Source: Linnemannia elongata (Eukaryota > Mortierellomycota > Mortierellomycetes > Mortierellales > Mortierellaceae). Taken from it: a stretch of DNA of 64,000 nucleotides. The position numbers and the translations under genes are program-made. Where the stretch lies: positions 62,001-126,000 of the forward strand of contig JAXBDG010000010.1 of NCBI GenBank assembly GCA_036320915.1. Reading direction: 5' to 3'. This document shows, in pieces, positions 1 to 12,882 of this stretch. The notes beneath the pieces are model-generated. The model was not told the origin of the DNA. It saw only the letters and a program-made list of their open reading frames with translations, and made no database searches. Every line of letters starts with the position of its first letter. Positions within the stretch are counted from its first letter, which is position 1.

Positions 1-3000
1 TTGAGCATATGATCTAAGCTGGTCTTGGCCAACGCCTTCAGACGCGCCACCATCATGGGCGAGGGGGACTGCCATGTCCACCACTTGGAGAAGGTATCCT
101 TGTTGGTCGCAATAAACATGCTGGCATGATCGCTAGAGATTGAAGTCGTCTTGGTCTGGGGCGAGGTGGCCGAGTTGGAGGTAATCATGTTCTTGCGGGT
201 GTTGGCAAAGTTGTGGCGGATATCGTCTCTCTCCTTGGCGGTCATCTCTCCATTGAGATCCACAACAAGGGGCTCATGCTTCCAATCCCAGGTTGACAAC
301 AAGCTCAAGACACGGGCAAATCCAGCGAATCCACTGGCAGGGGCTGCCCAAGGTGCTGGGTCAGTGTAGACGGCGGCGGAGAGGAGCTCCAAGGCCTCGT
401 CGTTGAAGTAAGGGGCGAGCCAGTGGGCACTCACCCAACGCTTGGTGAGACGGATGGTCTGTGAGAGCGAAGGGTACTTGTGAGCAAGGGCGTGCATGAG
501 GAAGGTGTGCATGGGTGCTTGGACAAAGTATCTGTTGTAGACGTCCAGCGCCTTCTGGTGCTGTTCCTTGAGACTCTGGCTAGACTTGCGGTCGGAGATA
601 ATGTCCTCGCACAAGGTAATCTCCTTGTCATAGGCGATCCTGCAGCGGAAGACGAATCCTGGTGCAACCCGGACATCCAAGTATCCGTTCAAGCCCAGCG
701 AGTCCTCGGCAGTCTCCTCAACAACGGTAGAGCGCATACCCTTGTACTTGATTTTGTCGGCCAGACGCAAGTAGAACGCCGTCTTCATTCTCTGGATCGC
801 CTTGAGGTTATCGGGCCACTTTTGAGAGGTCTCGAACTGAATAATGACATCCAGAGGCTCAACATACTGAGCACTGTCGGGGAAGTGGGTCGCTGGCACG
901 TTGAAGTCTCTGGGTTGAGGGATAAAAGTGGACGCAAGACGAGCGGCGGGAGAGGTAAAGTACATGTGGGTGACGGACAAAGGCATGTCCTCAGCGGTCT
1001 TGACGGCCTTCGAGAGAGCCTCGAAAGCGTTGACGACAGTCTGGAATCCGTTCGCAGCGGCAATCTTGTTGTCGAAGAGTCGCTCGGGGATGGCCTTACT
1101 GTTGTACTGGATAAACTTGTTGAGCTGACCAGCCCAGTAGTGGACAGAGTCCTGAGGAACGGCAAAGTGGTGCTTCAAGAGGTATCCAATCATCTGTCCG
1201 ACAATGAGGTGGCGAGCATCCGTGCCCTGAGCCTCCCAGACAGCACTCTCCAAAATACTGCCATCCTTGAAACGACGAAGTTCGGCCTTGTTGCCCCAGA
1301 GAGTACGGAACACGTTGGCAGCCTCCAAATCATCGGCAGGAGGTCCCAAATCCACCAGACGAGCACATTCGGCAGCATTCAAAAGGAGACCGATAGTGAT
1401 GACCGAATCTGCTCCAAAGTCGGGTGTACTGCTTGAGGTAGCCCAGTTCCCAAGAGGTTCGTAGCGAGTAGCGACCAAGTGAATTCTGTCCGTCAACCCA
1501 CGTTTCAACAGGGGTGCAATCGACCGTGCAAAGTGGACAAAGGGTGAGGGGTAGTCCAATGCGGCGACCTTGGTATAGCTCTTCAATCCGGCAACGTCCT
1601 TGGGGACATGAATCTTGACAACATTGTCGAAGCGGAGGATGGGGCTGTCGACCCTCTTCAAGAACAGAGCCTCGAACTTGTCGTCGCTCGATTCGGTGAA
1701 GAACTTCATGGCCAAACGAGCCTCATGTTGAAGCTCATCGAGGGCGGCCTTGGAGACGTGGCCTGCCAAGTTGATCTTTCCTGAAGGGTCGACGATAACG
1801 ACGTCAAAGTTGGAAACAAAGGCCTCCTTCGAGAACTCTCCTGAAGAAGCCTGCTGACCCATCATGATGGGCTGGGCAGTAAAGTCGTGCTGAGCGATAA
1901 AGTCGATCGTTCCCTTGGCGAGCTGGTATGAACTGAATCCGTTGGCGAGCTTCTTTCCTCCGTTGGCCCCTCCTCCCTGCAACAAGTACGCCATAAGCAT
2001 CTCAAGCAAGAATCCGTTGAAGCCCTCGTTCGTACTACGAATGAGGCCACGCTGTGTAGCCCAGACCTTGAGAAGGATGCAGCCATCCTTGAAGGCAGCG
2101 CAGTTTTTGCTGTGTTGATAGAGGAAAGTGAGGTGGGATGTGAAGGCGGTGTCCTGTTGGAGGGCGGTGTTGTATTGAGGGGTAGGGGGTTGCTCGGTGG
2201 TGTCGGCCGAACGGACGTTGTTGCGACCAGGGGCCAGACGCTGTGCGGGGAATACTGAGGAGGGGATGTAGGGAATGATCCTGATAGTGCAACGCATCTT
2301 CTTAAAGTCGGTCTCGCTCTTGTCTATATTGTCAAAAAGGAGACGAGAACAATGTTTAGTAAGGTGTGATGATATATCTTCAAGGCTGCGACAAGAAAAC
2401 TGTAATTCTTCAACACTTATCGGTTGTTACCTCCGGAGGGGTGCAAGATCAAGATGGGCTTGCGTTGGTCTCCATGGAGTGTGCTGAATTCGGTCCTTGT
2501 GCTTGACATTCCCGACTTTTTATCCTGAATGGCAGCGGCGAGCACAGAGAGGTAGTATGCGCGTTTGTAAAAGTATCTGTAGTTCATGTGATCCTTCTCC
2601 TGGAAAAGCTCTTCAGGCATCTCCACGGCGACATCCACACTCCAGCCATCGCGACCCTTGGAAACGGTCTTCAAGGGGAAACTGCCGACAAGGTGCATTG
2701 CCGAAGGTGCACTGTAACCGAATGTGTACTGGATATCCGAAGAGGGTTCTGGTGAAGGGAATGGAATCACGACTGACTTTTTCTTCATGCTGGCCTTGAT
2801 TGCCGCAAGCTAATTAAATAATAAGAGGTACCTTGGAGATTAACATCATGTGCAACACAAAGTATATAGCCCCCCTTCGCTTCCCAAAGAAACATGTTCA
2901 GGAGAACTTACGGACAGCTCTTGGTGTGCAGGGGTGCGATCGAAGATCTCCTTGAGTTTGCGAAGGGCAGCCTCCAGGGGCTGAGCCTTCTTGTAGTCGA

Positions 3001-3545
3001 TCTGAACCTCCTTCAACAGCTCCTCGATCTGGAGCTTGAAGATGTTGGACTTGAACAAGTCGGAGGATTCCTGGAGTCCTTGAATCTCGTCGTTGGTGGG
3101 TGCCTTGTAGAGAGACGAGTTCTTGACGCCCATTGGGTTATGTGGTTTTGATGAAGCATCGTGCTCAGCTGCGGCCATGAACTCGTCCTGCTCATCCTCG
3201 TCACCGTCCTCATTGTCGTCGTTGTCGTCGTCGCCTCCCATTGCCTGGTCCTCGCCTTCGATATAATCGCCTTCCCCCTCATCATCCTCCTCATCCTCCT
3301 CGCTGTCGTCTTTCTCATCAACCATGTCGTCATATGCCTCCTCGCCGCTGGACGACTCGGGTTCTGGCTCCACGACCTTGCGAGACTGTCAACCAAGGGG
3401 TGAAAAGTAAGTAAAACAAAAAAATGTTAAGGACGAGTGAACAGTAAGAAGTGACATTCGCAATTCCCATTGCAGTCCTAACTAAAAGTACCTTCTTGGC
3501 GGGGACGGAAGTTGGGCCAGCCTTTCGTTTGATGGAGGGCGCCAT
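1..3545 (-). CDS. UTP22: U3 snoRNP protein Utp22 (Nrap family), 3' end cut off
   Basis: Utp22/NRAP belongs to the small-subunit processome in the nucleolus and, with Rrp7, helps process pre-18S rRNA. Four exons are visible: 3545-3492, 3385-2912, 2809-2431 and 2323 to the left edge, all joined at GT-AG sites in phase. About 1,076 codons are seen, close to the usual family length, so only the C-terminal end is missing. The start is the ATG at 3545 (MAPSIKRKAG), followed by a long Asp/Glu-rich acidic stretch typical of nucleolar proteins. The long last exon carries Nrap-family sequence such as FDVVIVDPSGKINLAGHVS, ELRRFKDGSILESAVWE and LTHMYFTSPAARLASTF-like blocks. The fold descends from nucleotidyltransferases but is not catalytic in known members. 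No frame disruption is seen. The identification is secure; the first two introns are placed by splice consensus. Confidence 0.93.
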
Positions 3546-6500
3546 GGTGTAAATGTGAAGGAGGGGGTGTTGTAGCAAAGAAGGAGGTGTGAATGGAGTT
3601 GAGTCTGCCTTTAGTGCCGCATATGTGTGTACTGCGTGGGTCGGTGTTTGTTGATTTTTTTCTTTTTTTTTCTTTGGCTGGAACAAGCCACATCATGACT
3701 GCCTTTTCATTCTCTCTACCTTTTGGTGGCAAAATCATCACTTTGGCGCCGCCTAGGCACCTATTGAAAACAATACCTGAAGGCAGGCAAATAGGCAGAC
3801 CAAATGGCCTTGACCTACCCATTCATATCCAACAAACAACAAACTAAAGTCGACGATGGTAAGGAAATGAAAAAGGGTGTTCCTTTATGACGGGCAACAC
3901 AGGATCGGATTCTTTCAGAACAAAATGACGACTGGTCATTGGTCCCCACTCCAGGCTCGGATTTCTTGTCTTTTCCTGCTGTTTGTGTCTTTGTTTGTTA
4001 GTTGGTGTTGTGTTTGCTTTGTGCACAATCGAACAAAGAAAAAATGGGCTGAAGTGAGAAACGAGGGCGCGCGGCGAGGTGAGGTGATGGATGAGGGATG
4101 GATTGAGTCTGACCGTGAGAAGCGTATGTGTGTGAGAGTTTTTTTTTTCTTGGTGGAACAGACGAGTAGAGGGGCGGTTGGACTAGATCGGCGAGTGGGC
4201 CATCCATCGTCATCGTCATCTTCCTCCTCGCCACTAGTAGTGAGATCCTTTCTTGTTTCTCTCGCTCGTATGTCCCGTTTGTTATTTATTTTTTTGCCCT
4301 TGTGCGCAGGGGTACTTGGCGGTAGTGTGTACGAGAAAGAGAGACAGACGAAGAGAGAAAGTGGACAAGGGGACACTAGGAATTTTCCCAACCTCATTTC
4401 GCAGGCGAGACCTGCAGCATGCATGGGAGAAGGAAAGAAGGAATTGGTATGGAAATGTTATTCCCACGCCTGCATACAGGTAAAGTGGGGTGAGGTGCGG
4501 GTTGGATGGAAGGGTCTTGCAGAGTCTAGAAGGATGCACTGTCGGTCGTGCAAGGCTGCAAGCAAGTCATAAAGTAAAATAAAGGAAACAACAGAGGCAA
4601 GCAACAATGCAGGTTTTTTTTTTATTTCACTCAACAAACAAGAATCAACAAGGACAAGGACGAACAACAAGGACAAACAATAGGAAAGAACGACAGCAAG
4701 CATAAAAGCATAAGCGCATCGTTTTGGTCTACTACCTTGCGTTTTGACTTCAACATTAGTATGAACAATTGAACACGTTATTTTCGCATTGACTCTATTC
4801 GTCTACTTTCATTCTTTGTCATTGAACGAGAAGTACAGTACACAAAGAAAACTCGGAATATACGCCATGTTTTTTACGCATCTACTTCTCGGAATTAGTT
4901 TCGCGACGGTTTATATCCGAAGTCAAAGAAGAAAAGAACGAAAAGAAAAAGAAAAGTAAGAGGACTCATTCATTCACGCATTTGCCCCTTCGCCATTGTA
5001 CACACCCTGTCCCGTTTCTACACTCTCCATCTAGAAAATGATTGCCCGCTAGATTTCGACACCACTTTGACTCGACAAGTCGTAATGCGATCTTTTATCC
5101 TCGTTCACAAGGAAGGAAAGGGGATAGGGAAGTGTAAATGCGGGGGTGTGCGGGGTATCGGATAGTACATGGGTGAGTAACAACAACGAGAGGGTTGTCA
5201 GCTGTCAGCTGTCAGATATCGGATAGTCATCGAGAATATTATCGTCCAAGGTCTATTACGACCACAACATCAACATCAAAATCAACAGAGACAAGAGATG
5301 CAGAAGGATTGTCGACGGTCCGGTCCTGCAACGGGACGGGCAGAAGGAAAGGGATCAGACAAGGGCGAGAGATAAGCAAATCTTCCCTTCCTCCATACAC
5401 ACAATCAACAAAGATGGAGAAGGAAGAAGAAAGAAAAAGGAGCCCATCCGAAAATCACTTGCCCTCGGTGAAAGATGTCAACTGCTGCAACAACAGCAAC
5501 AACATCAACAATAACAGCAATGACAACAACCACAAAAACAATCTTGATGCCCAAATAGACCCAAACCGTCCGTCTAACTGTGGGGTAACGAGAGCACAAT
5601 AGCATAAACAAGGGTTCAAAGGTCGGATACCGATGTCAGCATAGTTCAGTTGGGCAAGTTGTTTTTTTTTCTCCGGATTTGTTTTGTCGAAGGAGTAAAG
5701 TTAGGATCCGACAACCAACGAGCTATTGTCCATGGACCAAACAACACGAATCCATGGTGATGAAAAGGAAGCTGGGGGAGCAAAAAACCCCACAAAGGCG
5801 AGTGAGAGTGCGGGGAAATAAACTGTTCATGGCCTCTTTTGACAAAATGTGGGGAAGCGAAATGGCAAAAGGATGCCATTGTAAACCTACGTTGGGTTCC
5901 CTGTGGAAAGAATGGAATGCCCTGTAGAAAAAAAACGGGGTGAGGGTGGGGGTGGCACTGAGCACAATTCATGGGACCAATGCTTGGTGCTCCTTTTTTT
6001 CTTGCTTATGGTCCATTATCTATCCTCCTTGAACCGGGAAAGCTAGAAAATAAAAGTGCGGGGAAAGGCATAAATGATATACTGACAACAAAGTGCCCAA
6101 GGAGAATGCTCTCGGGTCGATTGTCTCGACAGTTCTGTCTGAGTCTGGTCTAACCCTCTAGCCCACACACCCACATAATCATCGACTTACCCACACAAAC
6201 GCACGCACAACACACACACACGTTTGTTTATCTTCCTTCTTTGACATTAGCCCATCCATGGGCACAGATATTTGTCTTGGGTATCTCCCTTCCACTGTTC
6301 ACACGATATCGGGACCATCGGAAAATCAAGGCTCAAAATGCCTCATGGTGGCCAAAAGGCAAACTTGATTGTCCCTCCATTGAGCATTGCTGCAGTATGC
6401 CTGTGTTCATTTTTCTCTGTGGTCGTCTGAGCGTCAAGGAACATAATTCAATTCAAACCACAACAACAACGAAAAAGACCCGTTTTTGTTTTTTTCTTCT

Positions 6501-9500
6501 TTCCTGCACCATGACAGGGGCCTGTTTCAACAAAAGACCCATCACTGCCAGGAAAACAAAGGAATACAGTACGAATGAAAAGCGGGTCGATTTATTCTCC
6601 TTGTTGTTGTGGTTGTTGCCATTGAGCATGAAACAAAGAAACATGGAAGGACAAAGAGAAACCGACAGGACAGGAGCAGGACATGACAGGACAAGGCAAG
6701 GCAAGGTCGACCCAATGACGATACACAGCAGCGACAGTACCCTAGTTTTTCATCTGCATTCGGACAGACGGACGCACACGCAATCGAATCATGTCATCGA
6801 TCCCTCCTTGCTCCTCCCTTTCACTTCCGCTTCCTCCCCCGTTTCCCTGGACTCACTCACCCTTGGTGTCAGTGTTACCAACCCCTCCCTTTTTCGATCC
6901 TTTCGACTTCTGCGCATCTTTTCTTTGCGTTGCGTTGCGTTGCGCTCGCTTGCTAAGCTCGTCCTTTATGTATCTAATGTTGGTCCTCGTAAGTTTGCCA
7001 TGAGGCTTTTTTATTTTTTTTCATCATATCGACTTTTTCCCGGCAAAACATGGCCCGCAAATTCCTAAAAAAAAAAAACGAGTTTGCGCTGTTTAATTTC
7101 GTTCCCCGGGGTTTGTGTATCGTCCTCTTTTCTGCGTGCAAGAGAGAGAGAATGAGAGAGAGAGAGATCTAGTTGGCTTGTCTGCCCAATGACTGGAAGG
7201 CGGAGGGAAAGGGAGCATCAAGGTTTTAGCTTTAAAGGTGTATAAACTCATTCATCTCATACCTGGGAGAAATGAGAAATGGGCCAGGGGCAGGGGCAAT
7301 TGAGTGTACAGAGAAGAACGAGAGTAAGTAAAGTTGTGAGAGCAAGAGTCAAACAGACTGAAAGAGAGAGAGAGAAAAAATCCAGCGAATGAAAAAACAG
7401 CGCATATCTTTGTTTTCATAGCAGGCAACACAAAGAAACAAAGAGGTGTAATAGGAAAAAACAACAACAGCATGAGAGCAACACGAATATCCACCACTAT
7501 CACATCCAGCAATAGCAACAGCAGCAGCAAATAGTATTGAAAAGAAACAAGAGGGTAACCTTGCTCTTGTCCCTTAACCTCTGGTTTCTGTGTGTACTAC
7601 CATACACCCTTTCATTCTTCTATCCCTCTCTGCGTTGGCTGTTTCTATGGGTGGAGCTGGTGGGGGGTTTTTTTTGCTGGGTGTATGTGTTGCGAACTTG
7701 CGAAGCTGTCTCCTCTGTTAATGTTCCCACCCCATAAAAAAAAATTCAGACACGATAAGTGGTCAGTTTTGCCACGGTGCAGATATCAAATACTGATCAT
7801 CAGTACAATAGACATAAACCATAATTGTGTGAGTTTCAGCCGCGTCGTTTTTCTTCTTATTTCATCACCCAAAGCGACTCAACGACCTAACAAGCTAACC
7901 CTGGTAAAAATGCCCTTTTGTTGATGATGATGATGTTTTGTGTGGGCGGCTAGATACTCTTTTTTTTGTGAAATGCCTCTTTGTTGATATGTTGTTTGTT
8001 GGGTGTGGGTGTTCAGTTATGAGTGTTTGTTGATCTACTTCTTCAGTGGTTCTCGGCTTTGCACTGTCGTCATTATCTCACGTTTTTTTTCTCACTTGCC
8101 CTGGGATCGTCTCACCCTTCACGTCTTCTCTGTTGAGATCCGCAACTCACTACGCACAACACAACAAAACAGAGCAAACCCTCTGGAATCCCCAGAGTCC
8201 CCCGGATCTCCCCTATTTGCAACGCTCTCAGCTTTTGCTGATCTAATTGGGTTCCGTGTACCTGGGTCCTATCCTGTCCTGGGCGTGTCTTGTTTCTCTG
8301 ATCCTATTCTGTCTGTGTCTGTTGTTGATGGGTTAGCGTAGCTTGGTTGGTCGTCCAAGTCTTGATTTACGGCTAGCAGATGATTCGTTGTGTGTCGACT
8401 GACCTAGGCGTGGACCGTGGCGGACCACAACAGATTCTTCTGGTCCTTCTTTCTCGTATTCGTCTTTGTCTCTATCCCCTGCTCTTCTACCTAGCACAGT
8501 TGAGATGAGAAACGTGTGATGTTTATGTGATTTTATTTCCGATATGTTTTTGTTTTTGTGTTCCGATCCTTCCACCTGGCAAAAAGGAAAAAAGAAAAAC
8601 GGATCGCCTTTTCGTTTCGTTCAGTCGTTTGATCGCTTCTCTCGTTTGTGTTCGTTTAGTGAATTTGTTGTCGTCGCACGCCATTTCCTAAGGTTCATGT
8701 TCTTCCCTCAGGTTCATATAATCTTGTTTCTAGCAAAAACTTTTCTAGCTCTCCCTTGGCGCTGTCTTGATTAACTCAACTCAAGTAGCAAAATAGCAGG
8801 TGTTTAAGACTCCTTCTTGTCTCCCAAACCGTCTCCCACCACACTTTCCCACTACACTTCCTTCATTTTTATCCTTTTCAACGATCTCACTCACTCACTC
8901 ACACTCGACTCAACTCAAATGAAGAAAAGGAACAAGGAATGAACCCAGAACCGGAAAGAGTAGTTTAAACGAAACTTTCTTCCCTTTTTTCGGTGTCTCA
9001 GACCTATTCGTCTCGATCGAACTGCAATCATCGTTTAGGATCAGGGGAAACAAGAGACGGACGAAACAATGAAGGGAAGATGAAGAATGAGACAATCAAA
9101 TAAAAAGAAACCCTCCCTCTCCCCTTGCTCCTATCCATTTTCCTGCCGTCCCTTTTTTCGATTTTATTGTGTGCAGGTAGGGTTAGCAACGTCCTTGCTT
9201 GCTTTTGCCTGTCCAATCTCAAATGAACAATTTTTTTTTCCTTTCTTCTTTTGTGCTCGTCTGCCCCTGCTCTTTGTTAGCCCGACCCTGATCTTCATCA
9301 CAAACAAAACTGATGAACCCAGCGATTGGATCCTCTGTCCTCTCGACTATCGTGGCCCAGAAAACGAGAAAACAAATGAGAAAAAGAAAAAGAAAAAAAA
9401 CTCCTTTTATTTTTCAATCCCAGTCGCCCGTCTTTTTGCCTTCTAAATGGCGACCGACCAAGGGGTTAGATTCATACCAATCAACAATGAACAGCAACCA

Positions 9501-9639
9501 AAACGACCGCAAGACAGGTTAGCTGCTCAAGTGGTCCAGATGACGGGATCCATTGTAGGACAGACGTAGTATAGCCTCGTTTTTTTTGTTCTGTGGGTGT
9601 GAGAAAAAAAAGGGCAACGAACCTTGTTCAATTTTGATC

Positions 9640-9643
<4 letters not shown>

Positions 9644-9678
<35 letters not shown>
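9644..9678. repeat. (GA)n microsatellite
   Basis: An uninterrupted GA run of about 17 units lies in the gene-free interval. Confidence 0.95.
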
Positions 9679-9681
<3 letters not shown>

Positions 9682-10769
9682 GTACTATTGCAATCAAAAT
9701 ATCCGTCCAACGAAAAAAAAAAGAAACCAGCTTCTTGGCCGTTTTGTTACATCCTTACCCCTTCCTTTTTTTTTATTTTTTTATTTTTTTTCTATTTGCC
9801 TTTTCTAACCCTTTTGACTAATAGACACCCACTCCTCCTTTGGCCTCTTTGTCGTCGTCGCCGTCTAGAGAGAGAGAACCACATTACTCCACTACCCCCA
9901 CCATGCCCTTTCGTCATTAGCCTCGGATCGAAAAAAGGGCCTTTTTGTCAAAAGGTATGTAGCTTATGTCTATCCCCATTTACCTTTCCCTTCCTTGCAG
10001 GCAAGTAAGATGAAAAGGTCGATTTGCCGATTACTGCGTTTTTCTTATTGTCATTTTTGTTTCTCCCTAGCCCGTCCGATCGTATTTAGCGTTTCCTATG
10101 GAGACATGGAAGAAGAGAGGATGGTGGTATGAAGCATCATCGTCATAATCTTTGTTGTCGAAAAAATAAAGCGATCATCTGTTTTTATTTGGGCACAAGG
10201 AAGCAGTAGGAGTTCTAGATAACCTTGTCGATAGATAAATAGTTGTTAATGCTTGATAGGCGTTGTGGAACGCCAATGGTGTGGTGCATCTGTGTATTAT
10301 GGCACAAGAAGCATGAAGAGGACAACAATGAAAGAAAAAAAAAAAAAAAAAGAAAACACACAAACAGCAAAATAGAAGGAAAGAAGGTTTGAAAGAAGAT
10401 GGGCGGGTTGAAAATGAATGCTGGCCAGACATTGGCGATCGTGGAAAAAAACGACAATGTTATTCGTTGCGAGAAGCACGATTTTTGTCCAATGGACCCC
10501 TGATCGTTGTTGTATTATCGTCATCGGAGGTCTATGTTGTTATTGTCGACAATCGTTTCTTTTTTTTTTTTTTTTTTTGCTCACGTCTTGCAGAACCTGG
10601 CAGGGGGTCAAGTAAAAAGCATCGGTGGTCGACTTGCAGCCCTTGCGTCGAGGAGAGACTCCCGAGCGTTCTTTTTGTCCACTGATGTACTCATATCCCA
10701 CGCGATTGAAGTGAGCTGCTGCTGGTTTTGCCTGGCTTGCGTGGAAATCCACTCACTCACAATAACAAA

Positions 10770-10784
10770 GGGGGGGGGGGGGGG
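10770..10784. repeat. poly(G) tract, 15 bases
   Basis: Fifteen consecutive G on the + strand. Long G homopolymers are much rarer here than A or T tracts. Confidence 0.95.
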
Positions 10785-12053
10785 AAGATTACCCTCTGTT
10801 TCCAACTAAAATAAGAACCCTATTGTGAACGACAGTCGACAGACGTCGACGACACACCCCCCGGTAACAAATTCCGCCGTTGGGCCTCGGTATTGTGTTT
10901 CCTCTCTTTGTTTGTATATACAAAAGAAAAAAAAAAAAGGGCGCAAAAATAATCGGACGCACTCTCGCAGCTTTTTTTTTTTTTTTGCTTTATTCATATT
11001 CACAAAAGTTGGAGGGATCAACGCAATACACTACTCTCTCTGACAAAAGAAGAACGAGAAGAAGAAAAGAACGACCAGAGAAACGGACCAACCATTCACC
11101 ATAGGTCATTCATCCATCCACCCGCAAATTATCATCATCAACCCGACCAGACCAATGCCCATGCGAGCTCTTTGTGTGTATGTGTCTGTGATCTTAATGC
11201 AGACTATCCACATAGAGCATGTCGCTCACTCTCGCTTCTTTCTCGCCCTTTTGTCCTTTCTTCGTCAGCAAGCAGCTAAACAAGCATCATTTGTTTTTGT
11301 ACCTATAATTGTACTATTCAATTCGATCAGCCGCTGTTTGGTTTCCCTATCTATATAATGCCTCTTCTTTAGTTCCTTTCCGTAATGGTGTAAGGTAAGA
11401 GTGAACCAGGTAATAACCTTGTCTGTTATACATGTGCGCAGGTCGAAAATTGAGGAGAGAGAACGGGGAGAGATTTACCCTTTTTTTTGTTTCGACCTAC
11501 CACCCTTTCACTCACTCTTTCTATCTCTATCTCTCTCACTATCTCTATCTCAAGTACACACTGATCCCAAGGATAAAAACAACTATGAGCAGCCACAGGC
11601 ACTTGAGCAAAAGGTAAAGCGCGAGTGAGCAACAGGTAGAAAGCAGTGAGAAAGAGAGCGAGCGAGGGGAGGGGAGGGGTTTACTGCAGTGAGTAAGAGA
11701 GGAGAGAAGGGTCGTATGGGGACCTGACTGGATGGATTGGAGCGGACATATAAAAAGAGAGAGTTACAGACTGGCAACTTTAAAATAGTTTATATTAGTC
11801 TGTTGGCCTTATACTTTTCCCTCAAGAACCGGGCGAACCCAGACCCCAGCCTCGTTGTTCACCCACTCACTTCATACCTAGTATTTTCGGGTGTACCTAC
11901 TACTGTACCACTCAGACAGGAACATGAAAAAGACATTGACAGGATATGAACTGAGTTTGCCTATCGGTGAATGAATATAATAATAAAAAAAAAAAAGGAA
12001 ACCATTCAGTCAGATCCAATTGGAGGAAGAGGAAGGACGATGAAAGTGAAGAC

Positions 12054-12078
12054 AGAGAGAGAGAGAGAGAGAGAGAGA
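12054..12078. repeat. (GA)n microsatellite
   Basis: A GA run of about 12 units, followed by an A-rich purine stretch, upstream of PMA1. Confidence 0.95.
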
Positions 12079-12643
12079 AAAAGAGAAAAAGAAACGGAGA
12101 AAACGGCTCTCAATTCAAATAACTATTATTAAAAATATTTTAATGTTTGTTTGGGATAGACAGAGACTAGTTTTCTTTTACCAGGGAGACAGAACAGGCA
12201 CATTACCCACTTACAACAGCACAGTCATAACACAGGCAAGGAAGGAAGGAAGGAAGCAAATAAGGAAGGAAACAAGGAGGGAAAGGGAGGGGAGAGATCG
12301 AAATGGGAAAATACTAAAGGGATGGAGATGAATTGAGTGAAAGGGCGGAGGTGATTGAATTGAACACTGTTATACATTATTTAAAGTACCTCAATCCTAT
12401 TGAATTGAAACAGAGGTACAAAACAGGAACAGGAACAAGTACTGTTGTAGTTCAACACAACAAAAAAGAAAAGAGCGATAACCAACCAGCAACATCATCG
12501 CCATACGATACGATACGATGGGATGGATGAGTCCTGTTTGTCCGTCTGTCCTTGAATTCTGTTCGTTGTCTCGTTGCCAAATCTCTTGTTCTCACTCATC
12601 ATTCACATATCCAACAACAACAGTTGGCCAGGGATCAAAAGTC

Positions 12644-12651
12644 ATATAAAA
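12644..12651 (+). promoter_or_regulatory. TATA-like element of PMA1
   Basis: The sequence ATATAAAA lies about 235 bases before the PMA1 ATG. A strongly C/T-rich leader follows up to the start codon, the pattern expected of a very highly expressed fungal gene. The position fits a TATA box with a leader of roughly 200 nt. Inference from motif and spacing only. Confidence 0.55.
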
Positions 12652-12882
12652 GAACCAGCCTCCATCCGCCCCCCCTTTCATTTTCTCTTTTTTCTTTTCT
12701 TCCTCGATACCGCCTTCCCTTTCGTTGTGTACTTATCCGCCACCCGTACCCTTCATCCATCCTTCTCCTCTCCTTCCTCCCCCTCCCTCCTCACCCCTCT
12801 CCCCCCGCCCACCCTGTCTCCCTAAACACTCTTCCCTTCACCACCTGCGCTTTAACCAGCCAGTTCACTAGAACCACCAGCC

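Larger units (their letters stand above)
3546..12882. other. 9.3-kb interval with no supportable gene
   Basis: This is the longest gene-free stretch in the window, lying between two divergent genes (UTP22 on - and PMA1 on +). It is full of C/T-rich or A-rich runs, (GA)n microsatellites, poly(T), poly(A) and poly(G) tracts. The open frames present, such as 231 codons at 3877-4572 and 275 codons at 6241-7068, are low complexity, show no family motif, and open mainly because of biased composition. I found no tRNA, rRNA or snRNA signature by eye. It may hold long upstream regulatory DNA, untranslated exons or long non-coding RNAs, but nothing in the sequence proves any of these. Confidence 0.6.

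Noticed and set aside
480..1436. 318-codon + open frame opposite UTP22
   Set aside because: Antisense shadow of a well-supported conserved coding exon.
3877..4572. 231-codon + open frame
   Set aside because: Composition-driven: Ser runs, poly(F) and no domain. No splice or leader context of a gene.
5195..5235. Short TCAGCTG tandem repeats as a regulatory array
   Set aside because: Only three units; no support for function.
6241..7068. 275-codon + open frame
   Set aside because: Low-complexity, with poly-Thr and repeated Cys/Phe from simple DNA. No family match and no promoter or poly(A) pattern.
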